Source: JAWVYT01 sp964605205 (lineage in GTDB: Bacteria > Gemmatimonadota > Gemmatimonadetes > Longimicrobiales > RSA9). From it: a DNA stretch of 20,152 nucleotides. Shown here one piece after another: positions 7,732-15,351 of this stretch. The translations under genes were made by a program, and so were the position numbers. The DNA is taken from positions 1 to 20,152 of the forward strand of contig CAZSBL010000053.1 in assembly GCA_964605205.1 (NCBI GenBank). The letters run 5' to 3'. The notes under the pieces were generated by a model that saw only the letters and a program-made list of their open reading frames with translations, was not told the origin of the DNA and made no database searches. How positions within the stretch are numbered: position 1 is the stretch's first letter; every line of letters begins with the position of its first letter.

Positions 7732-7809
7732 CGCGAGGCCGCAGGCCGAGCTACACGCGGCGAACGCAGTGAGCCGCTACCCGGGAGGCCGCGCCAGCGG
7801 CCGACCTAC
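7732..7809. repeat. Three hairpin-prone repeat units between convergent genes
   Basis: Three units of about 25-28 bp sit in the 86-bp gap between the convergent UbiA and TerC genes, each ending in CTAC: 7734-7753, 7756-7780 and 7782-7809. The second contains a GCGGC/GCCGC stem (7757-7761 with 7773-7777). The third contains a perfect GGCCGC-GCCA-GCGGCC hairpin (7787-7802), and its end forms the TerC stop codon. None is followed by a T-run, so this could be a Rho-independent-like bidirectional stop only in a loose sense. A dispersed intergenic repeat is equally likely. Confidence 0.55.
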
Positions 7810-8558
7810 TCCAGTGCCTCCGTCTCCCGCAGCTGCACCGGCTCGCCCTCCTCCCGCTTCTTCTTCAGCCGCAGGTTCAGCAGCTCCACGAAGAGCGAGA
7901 ACGCCATGGCGAAGTAGATATATCCTTTCGGCACGTGCATGTCGAAGCTCTCCACGATCAGCATCACACCGATCATGAGCAGGAACGACAGCGCCAGCAT
8001 CTTGATGGTGGGGTGCTCCTCCACGAACCGGCTGATGGGGCCCGCCGCCAACAGCATGACGATCACCGCCACGATCACCGCGGCGACCATCACCCCGATC
8101 TCGTCTACCATCCCCACGGCCGTGATCACCGAGTCCAGCGAGAAGACCAGGTCCAGCAGCAGGATCTGGATGATCACCGATCGGAACGACGGGTACACCT
8201 GCGTCCTGGGATCCGCCCCCTCCACGCCTTCCAGCTTGTGGTGGATCTCGTACGTGCTCTTCGCCACCAGGAAGAGGCCGCCGCCCAGCAGGATCAGGTC
8301 ACGCCCGCTGATCTCTTCCCCGAGGACGCTGAACAGCGGCGCCGTCAGCCCGATGATCCACGCCAGCACCAGCAGCAGCAGGATCCGCGTGATCATCGCC
8401 AGGGAGAGCCCCACGTTCCGAGCCAGCGGCTGCTTCGCCTCCGGCAGCCGGCTCGATACGATGGAGATGAAGACGATGTTGTCGATCCCCAGCACGATCT
8501 CCAGCGACGTCAATGTCGCGAACGCGATCCAGATCTCCGGGTCTGTCAGCCACGCCAT
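7806..8558 (-). CDS. TerC family integral membrane protein
   Basis: This 250-residue polytopic protein starts at ATG 8558 with GGAG nine bases upstream. It has seven or so hydrophobic helices and both TerC signatures: S-L-E-I-V-L-G-I-D-N (acidic residues E20 and D26) in the first helix, and L-L-L-D-L-V-F-S-L-D-S-V-I-T-A-V-G-M near residues 133-150. The basic linker L-R-L-K-K-K-R and acidic tail end the protein. TerC/Alx/YceF relatives handle Mn2+ or other metal efflux and support metalation of exported proteins; tellurite resistance is the historical name. No other ter gene is nearby, so manganese or general metal homeostasis is the likelier role. It converges on the PAS-UbiA gene and is divergent from marR. 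Confidence 0.92.
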   Translation of the reverse strand: MAWLTDPEIWIAFATLTSLEIVLGIDNIVFISIVSSRLPEAKQPLARNVGLSLAMITRILLLLVLAWIIGLTAPLFSVLGEEISGRDLILLGGGLFLVAKSTYEIHHKLEGVEGADPRTQVYPSFRSVIIQILLLDLVFSLDSVITAVGMVDEIGVMVAAVIVAVIVMLLAAGPISRFVEEHPTIKMLALSFLLMIGVMLIVESFDMHVPKGYIYFAMAFSLFVELLNLRLKKKREEGEPVQLRETEALE

Positions 8559-8670
8559 GAAAGTCCGCTCCGGTCGGGTGCCCTGCCTGATGCCGCCCCG
8601 AACCTACAACGCCCCGCCGCTCACGATCAAACGCCGGTCTCACCCGGGTGGTCCCCCGGCCGGCCGCCCT

Positions 8671-8683
8671 TTAGCTTGGCTAA
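8671..8683. promoter_or_regulatory. SlyA/MarR-like palindrome TTAGC-TTG-GCTAA
   Basis: A perfect 5-bp inverted repeat with a 3-bp centre sits in the 300-bp divergent region between terC and marR (8559-8858). The half-sites TTAGC/GCTAA equal those of the SlyA consensus TTAGCAAGCTAA, with one extra central base. It lies about 113 bp upstream of terC and 175 bp upstream of marR. A second stem, GGCAT-CACGG-ATGCC, is at 8772-8786. Regulation of terC or marR by the MarR protein is inference. Confidence 0.4.
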
Positions 8684-8736
8684 GCAAAAAGGCGCTTCGA
8701 CGTGATGACCGGGTCGTGCGCTACGGAGGCATCGTC

Positions 8737-8762
8737 AACCGCGTTAACCGCGGAGACGCAAG
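8737..8762. repeat. Solo AACCGCG-type intergenic repeat
   Basis: AACCGCG is repeated at 8737-8743 and 8746-8752 and continues as TTAACCGCGGAGACGCAAG (8744-8762). The TTAACCGC start resembles the ends of the inverted-repeat element at 3478-3750 (TTAACCACAGATT and CTAACCGCAGATT), so it may be a solo or degenerate copy of the same dispersed family. Confidence 0.4.
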
Positions 8763-8858
8763 CTCTGCGTTGGCATCACGGATGCCGGGTTCGGGTACAC
8801 CCACACGAGCTGTCGAAGACTCAGCAAAAAGAACTCGAATCGTACCGATACCCCTGAC

Positions 8859-9323
8859 ATGATCCCGAGCGAGGAGCTGGCCGACCGGGTCCACACGCTT
8901 GCGATGCGAATCCTGCGACGGGTGCGTGAGGCGGACGCGGAGTCGGAGCTGAGCACGGCCCGGCTGTCAGCGCTTTCGACGCTGGTCTACGACGGCCCTT
9001 CATCAGTGGGGGAGCTGGCCGCCGCCGAGCGCGTCACGGCGCCTACGATGAGCCGTCTTGTAACGGCGCTGGAGCGGGCGGGCTACGTGACGCGGGAGTC
9101 GGACTCCGCGGACGCCCGGCGTGTCCAGGTACTCCCGACCCAGGCGGGGATCGAGGCGTTGAGCTCGGCCCGCCGGCAGCGGGTGGATCGGCTGGCGGGG
9201 CTGCTGGACGGGATGGAAGGCGCGAGCCAGGAAGCGGTCCTGGCCGCGACCGAGCTGCTGGAAGAGGTGCTGGAGGGGTCCGCTCGCCAGGGCCGACCCC
9301 CGACGCGCCCGCCGCGACGCTAA
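8859..9323 (+). CDS. MarR-family transcriptional regulator
   Basis: This 154-residue protein carries the MarR winged helix-turn-helix at about residues 45-105. Helix-turn-helix V-G-E-L-A-A-A-E-R-V-T-A-P-T-M-S-R-L-V is followed by L-E-R-A-G-Y-V-T-R-E and the wing D-S-A-D-A-R-R-V-Q-V, with D-x-R conserved. Flanking helices should form the dimer interface. The C-terminal tail (R-Q-G-R-P-P-T-R-P-P-R-R) is basic and probably disordered. MarR proteins are dimeric repressors relieved by small ligands or oxidation. There is no cysteine here, so thiol oxidation sensing is excluded. The ATG at 8859 has no recognisable Shine-Dalgarno and no upstream in-frame start is available, so leaderless or weak initiation is possible. 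Its stop overlaps that of the convergent lipoprotein gene by 4 bp. Confidence 0.9.
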   Translation: MIPSEELADRVHTLAMRILRRVREADAESELSTARLSALSTLVYDGPSSVGELAAAERVTAPTMSRLVTALERAGYVTRESDSADARRVQVLPTQAGIEALSSARRQRVDRLAGLLDGMEGASQEAVLAATELLEEVLEGSARQGRPPTRPPRR

Positions 9324-10375
9324 AGGAAGAGGAGCGGCAGGGCGAAGAACGCCTGGAGTCCGGTCAGGAAGAGTGTGCGGACCAGGGTGTCGACGGCCAC
9401 CTGGTCAGCGCTGGTGAGCTCGTTGCCTTCGGCATCGGTATACAGGAAGTCGGAGTCCTGCACGGTGATCTCCACCACGGTGGTCCCGTTGTGGGAAAGG
9501 GTGCCGCTGCCGGTCTGCGCACCGGCGGTCTCCTGGGTGAAGTCGAGATCCAGCTGGGTGGTGACACCACCGTGGCTGACCGTGGCGAGGTAGTTCTGCT
9601 CGACAGCGGAGGTATCACTCGCGACCGACCCCGTGACGGTCAGGGCATAGCTCTCACCATCGCCGCTCAGGTCGATGGAAAGCGTGAGATCTTCCGCGCC
9701 GCTTACGGTGTCGCTCGTGGCGTCGGAGACCATGTCGAAGCCGATCTCACGGGACGCGCCACCGTAGAACCCGGCGGCCCGGAGCACCTCGGAGAGCGGG
9801 TCGCCATCGGACGCCTCGATGGACTCGGTGAGCTCCGACACGATCACTTCGTCGGCGTCGGTTGTGGCGACCATCCGGATCCCGACCCGGCTCAGCGTGC
9901 CGCCGGTGTCCTCATCGGTCAGATCGACGTAGCCCTCCTCCACCAGCGGCTGGATCAGGTTCCCGGCCGCGTCGGTCCGATACCAGATGATCCGTACTCC
10001 GTCGGCCGGTGCGTCGGTCCGGGTGGAATCGACGGACCAGCCGTTCTCGGCGAGGTCGAACACGAAGGTCTGGCCCTGGAGCTCTACCGGGAACACCAGG
10101 TCCCCGGCCACGTCCCGACGGAGCAGGCGGGTCTGGAGGGTACCGGCGCGTTCGAAGCTCACACCCTGAGCCGTCAGCGTCTGCCAGGCGTTTCGGAGGG
10201 CGAAGGTGGGGGCGGTGCTCCCCAGGATCGGCGCGTAGAGGCTGTCGACCACGCTGGCGGCCTCGTTGGGCTCGAAGTCGCCGAGGGAGCCGGTCGGTCC
10301 GGTCCCGTCGTCGCAGGCGCTCGCGAGCAGGGCGAGGACGGCGCCGATGGCCACGATCCTGAGAGGGGCATACAT
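9320..10375 (-). CDS. Lipoprotein of unknown function
   Basis: This 351-residue protein starts at ATG 10375 with a lipoprotein signal: hydrophobic residues 5-17 and lipobox L-A-S-A-C, with C21 as the lipid-bearing cysteine. C-D-D-G-T-G-P-T-G follows, a start typical of Gemmatimonadota lipoproteins. In-frame codons upstream to 10555 look non-coding and would bury the signal peptide. The body is acidic and rich in Thr, Ser, Asp and beta-strand-like alternation (D-L-T-L-S-I-D-L-S-G-D, Y-A-L-T-V-T-G-S-V). A G-T-L-S-H-N-G-T-T-V-V repeat-like segment lies near residue 300. The last 14 residues are strongly hydrophobic (F-F-A-L-P-L-L-F-L). I do not recognise the family. The C-terminal hydrophobic end could be a membrane or barrel-type anchor. 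It is divergent from the Haem_bd cytochrome (172-bp gap). Confidence 0.85.
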   Translation of the reverse strand: MYAPLRIVAIGAVLALLASACDDGTGPTGSLGDFEPNEAASVVDSLYAPILGSTAPTFALRNAWQTLTAQGVSFERAGTLQTRLLRRDVAGDLVFPVELQGQTFVFDLAENGWSVDSTRTDAPADGVRIIWYRTDAAGNLIQPLVEEGYVDLTDEDTGGTLSRVGIRMVATTDADEVIVSELTESIEASDGDPLSEVLRAAGFYGGASREIGFDMVSDATSDTVSGAEDLTLSIDLSGDGESYALTVTGSVASDTSAVEQNYLATVSHGGVTTQLDLDFTQETAGAQTGSGTLSHNGTTVVEITVQDSDFLYTDAEGNELTSADQVAVDTLVRTLFLTGLQAFFALPLLFL

Positions 10376-10547
10376 TACTGGATTCCGATTCCGGATGAGC
10401 TCGTCCCTGCGCGGGAATGCCAGCGGAACCATAGCGGGACCGGTCGACCGGGGGCAACCGCGGCTCAACGAAACGTGGGGCACGCCCGTCCCCTGAGTGG
10501 CAGCCAGTACCAGGCGGACATCACCCACTGAACAACGAAGAGGCGGC

Positions 10548-11048
10548 ATGACCAAGCGACGCTGGAGCTATCTACTCGGAGGTGTCATCTTCGTGTTCCT
10601 GATCCTCCAGCTGGTGCCGGCCGGACCGGCCGACAACCCACCGCTGGAGGAGGAGCTGGAGGTGCCGGCCCAGGTATCGGACCTCCTCCACCGCGCGTGC
10701 TACGACTGCCACTCGTTCGCGACGGAGTGGCCGTGGTACGCGCACGTGGCGCCCACAAAGTGGCTGGTCCGCGACCACGTTGCGGATGGCCGGCGGAACC
10801 TCAACTTCACGGCGTGGAACCGGCTGAGCGCGGAAGACCGCCCGCACAAGCTGGAAGAGATCGCGGAGGAGGTGGAAGAGGAGCACATGCCGCTGCGAAG
10901 CTACCTGATCCTCCACCGTGACGCCCGCCTGACCGACGCCGATCGGGCGCTCCTCATCGAGTGGGCCATGGCCCGGGCGGCGGAGCTGGAGGCGACCGGA
11001 GCGGGAGCCGAGGAGAGCGCCGAGCCGGCGGAGGATCCCGGCCGCTAA
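10548..11048 (+). CDS. Membrane-anchored Haem_bd domain c-type cytochrome
   Basis: This 166-residue protein starts at ATG 10548 with GAGG five bases upstream; an in-frame ATG at 10497 is not supported. Residues 8-24 are an uncleaved N-terminal anchor. The Haem_bd domain follows with C51-x-x-C54-H55 for covalent heme c, then W-P-W-Y-A-H-V-A-P-T-K-W-L-V-R-D-H-V and N-F-T-A-W-N, the family signature. M114 in E-H-M-P-L-R-S-Y is the probable sixth ligand. The acidic C-terminal tail is Glu/Ala-rich. The domain is a small periplasmic heme protein of about 110-140 residues found beside respiratory or oxidative-stress genes in Bacteroidota and Gemmatimonadota; its partner is unknown. It converges on the cytochrome c'-like gene, so two heme proteins face each other across 48 bp. 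Confidence 0.92.
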   Translation: MTKRRWSYLLGGVIFVFLILQLVPAGPADNPPLEEELEVPAQVSDLLHRACYDCHSFATEWPWYAHVAPTKWLVRDHVADGRRNLNFTAWNRLSAEDRPHKLEEIAEEVEEEHMPLRSYLILHRDARLTDADRALLIEWAMARAAELEATGAGAEESAEPAEDPGR

Positions 11049-11076
11049 CGGGAGCCCCTTACCCCGTTCTGCACCG

Positions 11077-11091
11077 CCCGACCTCGTCGGG
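11077..11091. terminator. Possible bidirectional hairpin between convergent cytochrome genes
   Basis: CCCGAC-CTC-GTCGGG is a perfect 6-bp stem with a 3-base loop in the 48-bp gap between the convergent Haem_bd and cytochrome c' genes. No T-tract follows on either strand, so its activity as an intrinsic terminator is uncertain. Confidence 0.5.
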
Positions 11092-11096
11092 ACAAG

Positions 11097-11546
11097 CTAC
11101 TGCCGCGCTGCCTGGATCGTCGAACGGTAACCCGTGTGACAGGCCACGCACCCTTCCTGGAGCCGGTTGAACCCGGCCAGGACCGCGGGCATCGCGCTGC
11201 CCCCGGCCGCGTCCACGAGCTCCAGGGCCGTATCGTGGACGTACACGTCGGCCTGCCGGAACCCGGCAGCGCCCTCGCCGAGGATCCCCAGGATCTCGGC
11301 CCGCTCCTCCGGCCCGACCTGGGGGTGGTCCGCGATGGCCTGGGCGACGACGGCGATGCTATCGTAGTCCGCCATCCATATCCCGTGGGCCACGCGCTCC
11401 GTGTCCACCTCCAGCTGGCGCATGATCTCGAGCAGGCTCGGCGCCGGGCTTTCCTCCTCCGCGCCATCCGGCCGGTCCGGTGCCCCGTTACAACCGGCGA
11501 TGGCCGCGCCCACCATCAGTGCCAGCAGCTGCTTCGGTGCGTTCAT
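11097..11546 (-). CDS. Cytochrome c'-like lipoprotein
   Basis: This 149-residue protein starts at ATG 11546, 18 bp after the porB stop and with AGGGGG directly upstream, so it is the last gene of the POR operon. Residues 1-19 are a lipoprotein signal (L-L-A-L-M-V-G-A-A-I-A-G-C; C19 lipidated). The mature part is helical and ends in C133-x-x-C136-H137-T-G-Y-R. A single C-terminal CxxCH after a four-helix body is the cytochrome c'/c556 pattern, and the length after the signal (130 residues) fits. An R-Q-L-E-V-D-T-E-R segment lies where the distal heme face usually begins. Cytochromes c' bind NO or shuttle electrons in the periplasm. Why one is tied to a cytoplasmic oxygen-sensitive oxidoreductase is not evident. 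Confidence 0.85.
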   Translation of the reverse strand: MNAPKQLLALMVGAAIAGCNGAPDRPDGAEEESPAPSLLEIMRQLEVDTERVAHGIWMADYDSIAVVAQAIADHPQVGPEERAEILGILGEGAAGFRQADVYVHDTALELVDAAGGSAMPAVLAGFNRLQEGCVACHTGYRSTIQAARQ

Positions 11547-11564
11547 GCCCCCTATCGGTTCGGC

Positions 11565-12461
11565 CTATTCGCTGGAGCGGACCATCCGCGTCAGGTACTC
11601 GTAGCGGGCGTCCACGTCCGTCTGGATCCGTGCGATGTCCTCGTCGGTCAGGTGCTTGAAACGGCCCTGAGCCCGGATGTACGGCTCCACCGGGTCGCCG
11701 GCGCTGTCCATGGTGAAGCGCCAGCGAAGGCCGTCCTCCACCTCCATGAGCGGGAAGACCCGGTTCTGCACGGCCTTCCGACCCAGCTCGATGGTCTGCT
11801 CGTCGCTGGTCTTCCACCCCGGCGGACACGGAGACAGGATGTGGAGGAACCGCGTGCCCTCCAGCGACCTGGCCTTCCGCACCTTGGCCAACAGGTCCTC
11901 CGGATACGCCGTCGAAGCCGTGGCGGCGTACGGGATCCGGTGGGCCGCCATGATGCTGAGGATGTCCTTCTTCTTCGTGGACTGCGGGTTGTCGTACGGC
12001 GTGGTGGTGGTCCAGGCGCCCCACGGCGTGGCGGAGCTGCGCTGGATCCCCGTGTTCATGTACGCCTCGTTGTCGTACGTTACGTAGAGGAAGTTCTCGT
12101 TCCGCTCGGCGGCCCCGGAGAGGGCCTGGAGCCCGATGTCGAAGGTGCCGCCGTCGCCGGCCCACGCCATAACCGTGGTCTCCGTGTCGCCGCGCACGTC
12201 GAGCGCCGCCCGGATCCCCGACGCCACGGCGCCGGCCGTCTCGAAGGCGGTGTGGTAGAGGGGCACATGGAGGGAGCTCTGGGGGTACGGCCCGGCGATG
12301 ATGCTCCAGCAGCACGCCGGAAGGACCACCATGGTCTTCTCCCCCAGTTCCTTGAGGACCATCCGCATGGCGAGGGAAGCGCCGCAGCCGGGGCACGCCA
12401 GGTGCCCGGAATCCAGCAGCTCCCTCTTCGGGACGATCTCCTTGATCTCGATCTGGCTCAT
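11565..12461 (-). CDS. porB: Pyruvate:ferredoxin oxidoreductase beta subunit
   Basis: This 298-residue protein starts at ATG 12461, overlapping the porA stop (ATGA). It is the thiamine-diphosphate and proximal iron-sulfur subunit. Visible features are C23-P-G-C26-G, C50/C51 and C213 in L-S-P-C-P-P-G-W, the four cysteine positions that hold the proximal [4Fe-4S] cluster. The ThDP/Mg site is G-D-G-G-T-F-D-I-G (102-110) with N-E-A-Y-M-N-T-G (131-138). With PorA it decarboxylates pyruvate to acetyl-CoA, or runs in reverse as pyruvate synthase, in the cytoplasm. The S-S-A-T-P-W-G-A-W stretch and overall length match PorB rather than the 2-oxoglutarate KorB type. Substrate preference is still inferred from similarity. 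Confidence 0.93.
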   Translation of the reverse strand: MSQIEIKEIVPKRELLDSGHLACPGCGASLAMRMVLKELGEKTMVVLPACCWSIIAGPYPQSSLHVPLYHTAFETAGAVASGIRAALDVRGDTETTVMAWAGDGGTFDIGLQALSGAAERNENFLYVTYDNEAYMNTGIQRSSATPWGAWTTTTPYDNPQSTKKKDILSIMAAHRIPYAATASTAYPEDLLAKVRKARSLEGTRFLHILSPCPPGWKTSDEQTIELGRKAVQNRVFPLMEVEDGLRWRFTMDSAGDPVEPYIRAQGRFKHLTDEDIARIQTDVDARYEYLTRMVRSSE

Positions 12462-13618
12462 GCCTTCACCCCCACCCAGAGGTCCTCACGCGCCGGTGCG
12501 TCCACGGCGTGCGTACGTTCGATGATCTCGTCGATGGTCTCGGGCGTGACATCCCGACCGCCGAGCCCCAGGACGTACCCGAACAGGGTCGGTCGATCGT
12601 CCAGCGGCACGTCGTAGAGTGCCGAGCGGATCTCCTCGGCGAAGATCCCGCCGTGCCCGGGCGACACGTTCCGGTCCAGCACCGCCACCTTGCGCGCCCC
12701 ACGCAGCAGTTTGCGGAGCGAAGCGGTGGGGAACGGCCGGAACATCTTGACCTTGACCAGCCCCACCTTCTCGCCGTCTTCGCGGCGCTCGTCCACCACC
12801 GTGCGGGCGGTAGACGTCACCGTCCCGGAGGTAACGAGGATCAGGTCGGCGTCATCGGCGCGATAGCTCTCCAGCGCCCCGTAGCCCCGCCCGGTCAGCA
12901 GACGCCAGTCGGCGTCGATCTCCGGGAAGAGGTTCAGCGCCCGGCGCATCCCTTCCTGCTGGTCCCAGCGCATCTCCATGTACGCGTCCGGCCGGACCAG
13001 GGCGTTGAACGCCATGGGGTTCTCCGTATCCAACTTGACGTCGGCCTCCCGCATGGGCAGGAACTCGTCCACCAGCGCCTGCTCGGGCACGTCCACCGGC
13101 TCACTGGTGTGCGAGAGGAAAAAGGCGTCGAGGATGATCATGACCGGCACGTTCACCAGCTCGGCCAGCTTGAACGACTGGATCGTGGTATCCAGCACCT
13201 CCTGGTTGTTCTCGCAGTAGAGCTGGATCCAGCCTGTGTCTCGCTGGGAGAGCGAGTCGTTCTGGTCTGTCCAGATGTTCCACCCCGGCCCCATGGCCCG
13301 GTTCACGTTGGCCATCACGATGGGGTGGCGAGCGCCGGCCGCCCAGTGCAGCAGCTCGTGCATCAGCGCGAGCCCCTGGCTCGACGTGGCGGTGAACGTC
13401 CGGACGCCCGCGGCGCTCGCGCCCATACACGCGGCCATGGCCGAATGCTCGCTCTCCACCTTGATGAAGCGGGCGTCCAGCTCGCCGCTCCCGCACATCT
13501 CGGAGAGCATCTCCACGATCTGCGTCTGCGGTGTGATAGGGTACGCGGAGATCACTTCCGTCCGGGCCAGCTTCGCGCCCAGACTCACCGCGTGGTTCCC
13601 GACCATGACCTTCTTCAC
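12458..13618 (-). CDS. porA: Pyruvate:ferredoxin oxidoreductase alpha subunit
   Basis: This 386-residue protein starts at GTG 13618, which overlaps the upstream stop (GTGA) and has GGGAGGGG just ahead. It ends overlapping porB by 4 bp. The pyrimidine-binding domain shows A-Y-P-I-T-P-Q-T-Q-I-V-E (about residues 24-35) and V-E-S-E-H-S-A-M with the catalytic Glu. The T-A-T-S-S-Q-G-L-A-L-M-H-E motif and a P-M-A-F-N-A-L segment follow, then the transketolase-C-like domain V-A-V-L-D-R-N-V-S-P-G-H-G-G. It pairs with PorB to form the ThDP active site at their interface. Alternative annotations for such subunits are 2-ketoisovalerate (VorB) or generic 2-oxoacid:acceptor oxidoreductase. The whole operon context favours pyruvate. 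Confidence 0.93.
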   Translation of the reverse strand: MKKVMVGNHAVSLGAKLARTEVISAYPITPQTQIVEMLSEMCGSGELDARFIKVESEHSAMAACMGASAAGVRTFTATSSQGLALMHELLHWAAGARHPIVMANVNRAMGPGWNIWTDQNDSLSQRDTGWIQLYCENNQEVLDTTIQSFKLAELVNVPVMIILDAFFLSHTSEPVDVPEQALVDEFLPMREADVKLDTENPMAFNALVRPDAYMEMRWDQQEGMRRALNLFPEIDADWRLLTGRGYGALESYRADDADLILVTSGTVTSTARTVVDERREDGEKVGLVKVKMFRPFPTASLRKLLRGARKVAVLDRNVSPGHGGIFAEEIRSALYDVPLDDRPTLFGYVLGLGGRDVTPETIDEIIERTHAVDAPAREDLWVGVKA

Positions 13619-15351
13619 AGCCCCTCCCGCGTCATGATGATGGCGCCGCGCGGGCACTCCTCCGCGCACAGGCCGCACCCCTTGCAGTACTCCATGTCCA
13701 CCTCGAACCCGCCCTCCGGCTTGCGACGGATGGCGTTGTCCGGGCAGAAGATCAGGCACAGCTCGCACTCGTTGCAGACGGCGCAGTTGAAGCACCGCTT
13801 GGCCTCCGCCACGGCCTCCGCCAGGTCCAGCCCCAGGTTCACCTCGCTGAAGTCCATGGGGCCGTTCTTCGTCCGCTCCTCGGCCCGCTCCGCGTGGCGG
13901 AAGTGTGCCAGCTGCAGCTGCGGGATGTCCACCACCTCGCTGGTGGGATTCGTCCGCCGGACCGGGTCGTCGCCGCGGTAGCGCGAGATGCTCACGCTGC
14001 CGGCGCCCCAGCGGAGGGCGTCCACCGCCGCGTCCAGATCGGCCGCCTCGTCCGCCTTCCCGCGCAGATACCGGTCGATCCCGATGGCCGCCCGCTTCCC
14101 GCTGCCCAGCGCGTCGGCCACCGTCCGCTCCTCACCGGCCACATCGCCGCCGGCGAAGAAGGCCGGTGCGCTGGTGGCACCGAGGGCGTCCACGGTCACC
14201 GCGCCCCAGTGCTCCTCGAGCGAGCCGGGGAGCACGTCCAGCTCCGTCTGCTCGCCGATGGCGGTGAGTACGGTGTCCACCTCGATGCTGAAGCCACCGT
14301 CGTCGATGGGGACCGGGCGGCGGCGTCCGCTCTCATCCGGCTCGCCCAGCTCCATCCGCGTCACGTGCATGGAGACCAGCCGGCCATCCTCGTGGTGGAA
14401 CGACTCGGGCGAGGCGAGGAAGACGAACTCGATCCCCTCGGCCATGGCCTCGTCGACCTCCTGGTCGATGGCCGGCATCTGGTCCCGCGTCCGCCGGTAG
14501 ACCACGATGGGCTCGGAACCCAGCCGCAGCGCCGTGCGGGCGCAGTCCATGGCGGTGTTCCCGCCTCCGATCACCGCCACCCGGGCGCCGATGTCCGGGC
14601 GCTCGCCCCGGTTCACAGCCTTCAGGAACTCCAGCCCCGGTAGCACGCCCGGACCATCCTCGCCGGGCACACCCAGCGGCCGGCCCTGGTGGGCGCCCGT
14701 GGCCAGGAAGACGGCGTCGTAGCCCTCGAGCTCCTCGGCCGCCTCCTCTCCCTCGAGCCGGACACCGGTTCGGAGCTCGATCCCCATGGCCTCGTACCGC
14801 TCCATCTGGCGGTCGAGCACCTCCCGGGGCAGCCGGTACGCCGGGATCCCCTGGCGGAGCATACCGCCGGCCTCCTCGGCCTCGTCGAATACCGTCACGG
14901 CATAGCCGAGGCGCGTCAGGTGATACGCGGCCGCGAGCCCCGCCGGCCCGGCGCCCACCACGGCGATCTTCTCGTCGTGCGTCCGTTCCGGAGGCGACGG
15001 GTGCTTCCGGCTCAGGATCTCGTCGCCCACCGCCCGCTCGATGGCGTGAACGGCCACCGCCGCATCGAAGTCGCGGCGGTTGCACCCCGTCTCGCACGGG
15101 TGGTGACAGACCCGACCCGTGACGGCGGGCATCGGGTTCTCCCGCATCAGCAGCTCGAGGGCGTCCTCGAGCCGGTCCTGCCGCAGGAGGTTCAGATAGC
15201 CCTGGACATCGACGCCGGCCGGACACGCCTGGTTGCACGGCGCCACCGCGTCACGGTACATGGGCCGGATGTACTTCCACGAGCCCGTCTTGTTCTCCAT
15301 GGTGGTGGTGCTGCTCATGGAGATCAGGGGCGCGCCAAAGGGGCTAGACAT
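13615..15351 (-). CDS. GltD-like FAD/NAD(P) oxidoreductase fused to PorD-type ferredoxin domain
   Basis: This 578-residue protein starts at ATG 15351, has GGAGG seven bases upstream and overlaps the porG stop by 8 bp. Residues 30-110 form the GltD/dihydropyrimidine-dehydrogenase N-terminal iron-sulfur domain (C39, C43, C82, C86, C90). Residues 130-440 are the FAD/NAD(P) module with V-V-G-A-G-P-A-G-L-A-A-A (131-142) and I-G-G-G-N-T-A-M-D (261-269). The C-terminus holds two [4Fe-4S] clusters: C526-xx-C529-xx-C532-xxx-C536-P and C556-xx-C559-xx-C562-xxx-C566-P, preceded by an extra C520-xx-C523. In the POR operon the C-terminal part takes the place of the delta (PorD) subunit. The fusion should move electrons between the POR core and NAD(P)H. 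It is not a glutamate synthase subunit, since no gltB is near. Confidence 0.92.
   Translation of the reverse strand: MSSPFGAPLISMSSTTTMENKTGSWKYIRPMYRDAVAPCNQACPAGVDVQGYLNLLRQDRLEDALELLMRENPMPAVTGRVCHHPCETGCNRRDFDAAVAVHAIERAVGDEILSRKHPSPPERTHDEKIAVVGAGPAGLAAAYHLTRLGYAVTVFDEAEEAGGMLRQGIPAYRLPREVLDRQMERYEAMGIELRTGVRLEGEEAAEELEGYDAVFLATGAHQGRPLGVPGEDGPGVLPGLEFLKAVNRGERPDIGARVAVIGGGNTAMDCARTALRLGSEPIVVYRRTRDQMPAIDQEVDEAMAEGIEFVFLASPESFHHEDGRLVSMHVTRMELGEPDESGRRRPVPIDDGGFSIEVDTVLTAIGEQTELDVLPGSLEEHWGAVTVDALGATSAPAFFAGGDVAGEERTVADALGSGKRAAIGIDRYLRGKADEAADLDAAVDALRWGAGSVSISRYRGDDPVRRTNPTSEVVDIPQLQLAHFRHAERAEERTKNGPMDFSEVNLGLDLAEAVAEAKRCFNCAVCNECELCLIFCPDNAIRRKPEGGFEVDMEYCKGCGLCAEECPRGAIIMTREGL

Noticed and set aside
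8782..8800. tRNA-like T-arm (GGGTTCGGG)
   Set aside because: There is no acceptor stem, anticodon arm or correct T-loop spacing around it.
11136..12617. 493-codon plus-strand open frame opposite porB and the cytochrome c' gene
   Set aside because: It spans two well-supported genes on the other strand and has no recognisable domain.
12509..13981. 490-codon plus-strand open frame opposite porA and the GltD fusion
   Set aside because: It is antisense to genes with clear motifs, and its His/Arg/Val-rich composition is that of a mirror frame.
13615..15351. Glutamate synthase small subunit (gltD)
   Set aside because: There is no gltB in the window, and the gene overlaps porG and porA and carries a C-terminal two-cluster ferredoxin domain.
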